Source of the DNA: Planktothrix sp. UBA8402
Lineage (GTDB): Bacteria > Cyanobacteriota > Cyanobacteriia > Cyanobacteriales > Microcoleaceae
Assembly (NCBI GenBank): GCA_003456035.1
Contig: DMPJ01000371.1
Coordinates: 1 to 9,082 of the forward strand
Reading direction: 5' to 3'
DNA: 9,082 nt
The translations under genes and the position numbers were made by a program. Under the pieces are notes generated by a model. That model was not told where the DNA came from. It searched no databases and was given only the letters and a program-made list of their open reading frames with translations. The stretch's first letter is position 1; the number at the start of each line of letters is the position of its first letter. Positions 5,520 to 9,082 of the stretch are shown here, one piece after another.

Positions 5520-5558
5520 GTCAATCAGGAAAACGTTAGCTAAACGCTTTTGTAGAAA

Positions 5559-6044
5559 ATGAGTATCGTCACAAAATCCATCGTTAATGCCGACGCCGAA
5601 GCGCGTTACCTCAGCCCTGGTGAGTTAGACCGGATCAAAGCCTTTGTTACCTCTGGTGAGCGTCGTCTTCGCATCGCCGAAACAGTGAGCGGAGCCCGGG
5701 AACGCATCATCAAAGAAGCTGGAAACCAATTGTTCCAAAAACGCCCTGATGTGGTCTCCCCGGCGGGTAATGCTTATGGCCAAGAAATGACCGCTACTTG
5801 CTTACGCGACCTTGACTACTACCTGCGTCTGGTTACCTATGGAGTCGTTGCGGGTGATATTACCCCCATCGAAGAAATTGGGATCGTTGGCGCTCGGGAA
5901 ATGTACAAATCTCTGGGTACTCCCGTTGAAGCCGTTGCCGAAGGAATTCGTGCGCTGAAGAGTGTTGCTACAGGTCTGTTATCTGGTGAAGATGCAGCCG
6001 AAGCCGCAGCTTACTTCGACTATGTGATCGGTGCGCTCTCATAA
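5559..6044 (+). CDS. apcA: Allophycocyanin alpha subunit
   Basis: ApcA pairs with ApcB into the alpha-beta units that form the trimeric discs of the phycobilisome core. The core receives energy from the rods and passes it to the reaction centres at the thylakoid surface. The 161-residue length is the family norm. The protein is all-helical and globin-like. The phycocyanobilin attachment cysteine C81 lies in [18 protein letters not shown] (78-95), with the chromophore-contacting R83, D84 and D86-Y87 nearby. The start [23 protein letters not shown] is canonical, although no Shine-Dalgarno precedes it. It is first in apcABC, 68 bases ahead of apcB, under the promoter and leader described above. 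The core-membrane linker gene apcE, which lies just upstream in many cyanobacteria, is not here. Codons look typical of a highly expressed gene. Confidence 0.98.
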   Translation: MSIVTKSIVNADAEARYLSPGELDRIKAFVTSGERRLRIAETVSGARERIIKEAGNQLFQKRPDVVSPAGNAYGQEMTATCLRDLDYYLRLVTYGVVAGDITPIEEIGIVGAREMYKSLGTPVEAVAEGIRALKSVATGLLSGEDAAEAAAYFDYVIGALS

Positions 6045-6112
6045 GTCCGATCGCTTTATCACATTTTTTAAACGATTCCTAGATTCAGCGACTACAAGGA
6101 AATAGAACAATC

Positions 6113-6598
6113 ATGCAAGACGCCATTACTTCCGTAATTAATTCTGCTGACGTTCAGGGTAAGTACCTGGATGCCAACTCCCTGCAAAAGTTAAAAGCTT
6201 ACTTCGCCACTGGTGAACTGCGGGTTCGTGCTGCTTCCACCATTAGTGCTAATGCAGCCAGTATCGTCAAAGAAGCAGTAGCCAAATCTCTGCTGTATTC
6301 TGACGTGACTCGTCCTGGTGGAAATATGTACACCACCCGTCGCTATGCTGCTTGCATCCGCGACTTAGACTACTACCTGCGTTATGCTACCTATGCTATG
6401 TTAGCTGGCGATCCTTCCATTCTCGATGAGCGTGTTCTCAACGGTTTGAAAGAAACCTATAACTCTCTGGGTGTTCCCATCGGTTCTACCGTTCAAGCCA
6501 TCCAAGCCATCAAAGAAGTTACCGCTAGTTTAGTGGGTGCTGATGCTGGCAAAGAAATGGGTATTTACTTGGACTATATCTCCTCTGGTTTAAGCTAA
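6113..6598 (+). CDS. apcB: Allophycocyanin beta subunit
   Basis: ApcB is the beta subunit of allophycocyanin, partner of ApcA in the phycobilisome core. At 161 residues it has the family length. C81 in [17 protein letters not shown] (79-95) is the phycocyanobilin attachment site. N71, in GGNMYTT, is the asparagine that is gamma-N-methylated in phycobiliprotein beta chains. The opening [20 protein letters not shown] is canonical. AAGGA at 6096-6100 lies 12 bases before the ATG, slightly long but usable. ApcA and ApcB share the phycobilisome fold and aligned bilin sites, reflecting ancient duplication. A very stable inverted repeat follows the stop and separates it from apcC, so most transcripts may end or be trimmed there. 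Confidence 0.98.
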   Translation: MQDAITSVINSADVQGKYLDANSLQKLKAYFATGELRVRAASTISANAASIVKEAVAKSLLYSDVTRPGGNMYTTRRYAACIRDLDYYLRYATYAMLAGDPSILDERVLNGLKETYNSLGVPIGSTVQAIQAIKEVTASLVGADAGKEMGIYLDYISSGLS

Positions 6599-6665
6599 AA
6601 CCGAGGTTAGGTTTGTGAGGGTAGTCAGTGAGTTTGATTCCCAATCCCAAATCTAAACGACCTTC

Positions 6666-6766
6666 AAGGCCAGGGAAGTCTGGAGTGAATGCTAGAGCGC
6701 CAAAGGCTTGTCTATTTTTCCTGATAAGTTTTAGCGAGCTAGTATTGACTCCAGACTCCCGGCCTT
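6666..6766 (+). terminator. Long stem-loop between apcB and apcC, probable attenuator or mRNA-stabilising hairpin
   Basis: The left arm 6666-6700 pairs with the right arm 6734-6766 to give about 30 base pairs. Bulges are at A6672 and A6677, and there are mismatches at 6687/6747 and at 6696-6697 opposite 6737-6738. The outer stem AAGGCC/GGCCTT and the inner run GTCTGGAGT/ACTCCAGAC are perfect. The loop is 33 bases. The right arm is followed by TTTGATCATTTAAAAA rather than a clean U-run, so classical intrinsic termination would be partial. Known apc operons make abundant apcAB and rarer apcABC messages, which this element would explain. Confidence 0.75.
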
Positions 6767-6806
6767 TGATCATTTAAAAATTGATGTAAAACTTGTTAAA
6801 TTTGCC

Positions 6807-6813
6807 TAGGAGA
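6807..6813 (+). promoter_or_regulatory. Shine-Dalgarno site of apcC
   Basis: TAGGAGA lies ten bases before the ATG at 6824. It is the strongest ribosome binding site of the apc operon, in contrast to apcA, which has none at normal distance. Confidence 0.75.
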
Positions 6814-6823
6814 GACGAACCTC

Positions 6824-7027
6824 ATGCGGATGTTTAAAGTAACGGCTTGTGTTCCAAGCCAAAGCCGGATTCGTACCCAACGGGAATTACAAAATACCTA
6901 CTTTACTAAGTTAGTTCCCTATGACAGTTGGTTTAAGGAACAACAACGGATCATGAAAATGGGCGGTAAAATTGTCAAAGTGGAACTGGCAACTGGCAAA
7001 CCTGGAACTAACGCTGGATTGCTGTAG
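6824..7027 (+). CDS. apcC: Allophycocyanin core linker polypeptide (Lc7.8)
   Basis: ApcC is the small core linker that sits in the central cavity of terminal allophycocyanin trimers, stabilising the core and tuning its spectrum. The 67-residue sequence, with MRMFKVTACVPSQSRIRTQR at the start and KIVKVELATGKPG near the end, is almost the consensus for the family (CpcD-like fold). It is basic, as expected for a linker. The ATG follows TAGGAGA by ten bases, and the preceding stem-loop separates it from apcB by 225 bases. Only a few copies per core are needed compared with dozens of ApcA/ApcB, which fits read-through past that hairpin. The stop codon is followed within three bases by a heptamer repeat array. 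Confidence 0.98.
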   Translation: MRMFKVTACVPSQSRIRTQRELQNTYFTKLVPYDSWFKEQQRIMKMGGKIVKVELATGKPGTNAGLL

Positions 7028-7028
7028 A

Positions 7029-7138
<110 letters not shown>

Positions 7139-7141
7139 TAT

Positions 7142-7172
7142 TTGTTTCAGTGCCATCTAATTCCGCTATTAT
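7142..7172 (+). promoter_or_regulatory. Possible promoter for the downstream large gene
   Basis: TATTAT (7167-7172), overlapping TATACT (7170-7175), is a good -10 element; each matches consensus at five of six bases. The best -35 is TTGTTT at 7142-7147, with a long 19-base spacer. The start would be near 7179, about 33 bases before the ATG. Its position after the repeat array fits separate transcription from apc. Confidence 0.3.
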
Positions 7173-7211
7173 ACTGGAGAGATGAAAAACCACCTGATAT
7201 AGAGGCGGGAA

Positions 7212-9082
7212 ATGGCAAGTTGGGAATTTTTACTGCAAAAAGAAGGGGACAATAGTTGGCTGACCTTAGAATCCCCGGATGTTGAAATTTTGGAAGGACG
7301 CTACCGGATGGTAGCCCGTTCTGGATATACGAACATCTCCATTGATGTTAAGATTATCTATCAAGATTTTGATGCGGTTCCACCCGTCCAACAGGTTCAA
7401 ACTCGGACACTAACCACCAATGCCGAGGGTTTGATGGTGGTCATGCCCTACACTTCCCTAAAACCAGGGAATTGGCAATTTTCCTGTGCGCCTCAACTGA
7501 CGTCTGGGTTATTAGCAACCGTTGGTAAAAAAACGATCCAATTACGGGTTCTCCCCTCGGAAGCAGAAGAATTTGAGCAATTTTTTGGGGATACGGAACC
7601 ACCGACGGCTAATATTAACTCCGCAGCACCCCAGGCAGTTGATTCGCCTACAGAACAGTATTCTAACGTTGTACAATTCCCTACCTCTGGCCTCTATATT
7701 GTTCCTGAACCGCCAACGCCTGCTGTTCCCGATACTTCCCAGCCATCCCCCCAAGCCCTTGATGCTGTAGAAAAGTTACTAAATACTCTGCACATCGTCC
7801 TAGAGCAAGATTCCTTTGTTGGCCGTTTAGGAGAAGGCTTAATCGTGTCGGGACGGGTGGAATTGCCAACAGCTACCTCCGGTCAACCTTCTGCCTCTAC
7901 TTACCCAATTCTAACTGACGGACAATTGCAATGGAGCTTACGCGACCCCCAAAGCTCAGAACCGTTATTTGAGGTTAACCAAACCCTTCCTTCCTCCGAC
8001 TTCCCTCTGGCTTTTTCCGGTGTGGTTTATATTCCCTTTGAATGTAAAACCCGTTTAATTTTAGGGGAAGTGATTTTTTCCCATGATGGGGTGGCGGTGA
8101 CGACTCAATCCTTTAGTGTTGTTACCCAGGTTGAACATCTTTTAGAAGCTATAGATCAGGGTTTTAGTCCAGAATTGGATCAAGATGACTTCCCCGACCT
8201 TTCCAATTTAGATATGGGAATTCTGGAATTACCCGACCTGACCGATAGCACTAACAGGGCTGAAGTCTTAACCACGGAAACGACTACGGTGCTTCCTCCC
8301 AAACTGAATAATTCTAGCTGGGAATCTCGATCTGCTACATCCCTAGATTTGCCAATATTCGGCTCTAGTTCCACAACTGGGGAAGTTAAACCTGCACCAA
8401 AACCGGATCAAAGTTTTGTCTCATCTGAGGATCAGGATTCATCGACGGTTGTTAACTCTTGGGAATCGAATTATACAGACATATCAACTTCAATTTCACC
8501 CCTATTAGTAGGGGAATCATCGGAATTAATCCCGGCGACAGATGGGATTGAAAAAATTGATCCGATCACTAAACCGAAATCAGATCCAGAAGTTCAAGAA
8601 GCCTTTCAAGCCTTAGACTTAAATAATCGGTTTTGGTCGCGGTTGAATGCTTTAGCGGGTGATCAGGAATGGTCGCAATGGGTGAAACGGGCTCATGTTA
8701 ATCCCTTACCTGAGATTCCTTTTAATGCTGCTACTAATATTGTTAAACGTTCCGATCAAACTTCATCGGATACAGCACCTTTGCCATCTCCAGAAGTGAT
8801 TCATGCTCAGGAAGAATTAGAAGAAATTGTTGTTGATGATGAACCTTTAGAATCTCCTGGGGCATTTTTCCCCCGACGTAAAAATATTAAAGAAATTAAA
8901 CCAGAAACCCCGGCAGCGAATCAACCTATTTCTTATGTTTTGCCAGAAGATCAACAGGTTCCAGACCCTCAAATTGAGGTGTTATCAACAGAAATTATTG
9001 CGGGAAGGTTAGTTAAACTGAGGGTGAGACTTCCTGATGGTTTGCCCCGAATTTATGTCAAAGTCTGGCTATTTGATCGTCA
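7212..9082 (+). CDS. Large cytoplasmic protein of unknown function, incomplete at window end
   Basis: An open frame from ATG 7212 continues for 623 codons to the window edge without a stop, far beyond chance. GAGG at 7202-7205 is a weak but well-placed Shine-Dalgarno. No signal peptide or membrane segment is seen. Residues 1-118 form a beta-rich domain (SWLTLESPDVEILEGRYRMV, then PGNWQFSC). A Pro/Thr-rich linker follows (about 120-182). A second beta-sandwich-like region covers about 185-310, with DSFVGRLGEGLIVSGRVELP at 200-219. Residues about 315-465 are Ser/Thr/Asp-rich and probably disordered. A Trp-containing block starts at F474 (FWSRLNALAGDQEWSQWVKR). An acidic linker leads to another beta-type start at 588 (IEVLSTEIIAGRLVKLRVRL, ending KVWLFDR). 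I recall similar unnamed cyanobacterial proteins but no function. Location after apcC suggests, but does not show, a photosynthetic link. Confidence 0.88.
   Translation, partial: MASWEFLLQKEGDNSWLTLESPDVEILEGRYRMVARSGYTNISIDVKIIYQDFDAVPPVQQVQTRTLTTNAEGLMVVMPYTSLKPGNWQFSCAPQLTSGLLATVGKKTIQLRVLPSEAEEFEQFFGDTEPPTANINSAAPQAVDSPTEQYSNVVQFPTSGLYIVPEPPTPAVPDTSQPSPQALDAVEKLLNTLHIVLEQDSFVGRLGEGLIVSGRVELPTATSGQPSASTYPILTDGQLQWSLRDPQSSEPLFEVNQTLPSSDFPLAFSGVVYIPFECKTRLILGEVIFSHDGVAVTTQSFSVVTQVEHLLEAIDQGFSPELDQDDFPDLSNLDMGILELPDLTDSTNRAEVLTTETTTVLPPKLNNSSWESRSATSLDLPIFGSSSTTGEVKPAPKPDQSFVSSEDQDSSTVVNSWESNYTDISTSISPLLVGESSELIPATDGIEKIDPITKPKSDPEVQEAFQALDLNNRFWSRLNALAGDQEWSQWVKRAHVNPLPEIPFNAATNIVKRSDQTSSDTAPLPSPEVIHAQEELEEIVVDDEPLESPGAFFPRRKNIKEIKPETPAANQPISYVLPEDQQVPDPQIEVLSTEIIAGRLVKLRVRLPDGLPRIYVKVWLFDR

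Larger units (their letters stand above)
4874..5558. other. Divergent control region between the thioredoxin-fold gene and apcA
   Basis: This is 685 bases without a convincing coding region. The short open frames inside it (for example 5012-5224, starting at TTG) have no recognisable protein features. It holds a 7-bp dyad beside the minus-strand gene, a HIP1 octamer, a near-palindrome at 5202-5219, two small hairpins at 5243-5273, a sigma-70-like apcA promoter and a hairpin-rich leader. Long upstream regions are usual for apc operons, which need high and regulated expression. Confidence 0.7.

Noticed and set aside
6525..6773. Minus-strand open frame of 82 codons over the apcB end and the spacer
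   Set aside because: It runs through the apcB coding end and the long inverted repeat. It has no ribosome binding site or protein motif.
7182..7202. Six-codon open frame (ATG to TAG) in front of the large gene
   Set aside because: The GGAGAG before it touches the ATG with no spacing, so initiation there is unlikely.
7542..8374. Several short open frames on both strands within the large downstream gene
   Set aside because: They overlap the continuous 623-codon frame and look like shadows of it.

Overview
The window comes from a cyanobacterium. It carries the allophycocyanin core operon apcA-apcB-apcC, two HIP1 octamers (GCGATCGC), short heptameric tandem repeats, and several protein families found mainly in cyanobacteria. 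Protein wording and repeat style suggest a filamentous, Planktothrix/Oscillatoria-like organism; this is inference, not proof.

Layout. Positions 62-4873 hold a run of eight minus-strand genes. In transcription order they are: a thioredoxin-fold thylakoid protein, a DUF3285 single-helix membrane peptide, ybeY (16S rRNA maturation and ribosome quality control), a dgkA-type lipid kinase, trpG/pabA (glutamine amidotransferase for anthranilate or aminodeoxychorismate synthesis), a Tat-like exported metallo-beta-lactamase-fold protein with degraded metal ligands, and two tandem secreted FAS1 (fasciclin) proteins. Short gaps and Shine-Dalgarno placement support co-transcription of at least dgkA-trpG. 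trpG starts with TTG, and its ribosome binding site lies inside the end of dgkA.

A 685-base divergent region (4874-5558) separates this run from the plus-strand apcABC operon. It holds a well-spaced sigma-70-like promoter for apcA, about 130 bases of hairpin-rich leader, and further upstream dyads and GNRA-type hairpins that no gene explains. apcA and apcB encode the alpha and beta subunits of the phycobilisome core, each with its bilin cysteine at residue 81. apcC encodes the 67-residue core linker. A roughly 30-bp inverted repeat lies between apcB and apcC and probably sets the low linker-to-subunit ratio.

Downstream of apcC are three back-to-back arrays of 7-bp repeats. They are followed by a long plus-strand gene starting at 7212, which stays open for 623 codons and runs off the end of the window. 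Its product has no function I can name; it appears to be a multi-domain, partly disordered cytoplasmic protein.

The most interesting items are the apcB/apcC hairpin, the structured apcA leader, the unexplained large protein, the triple heptamer array, and the two proteins on known folds that have lost their active-site residues.
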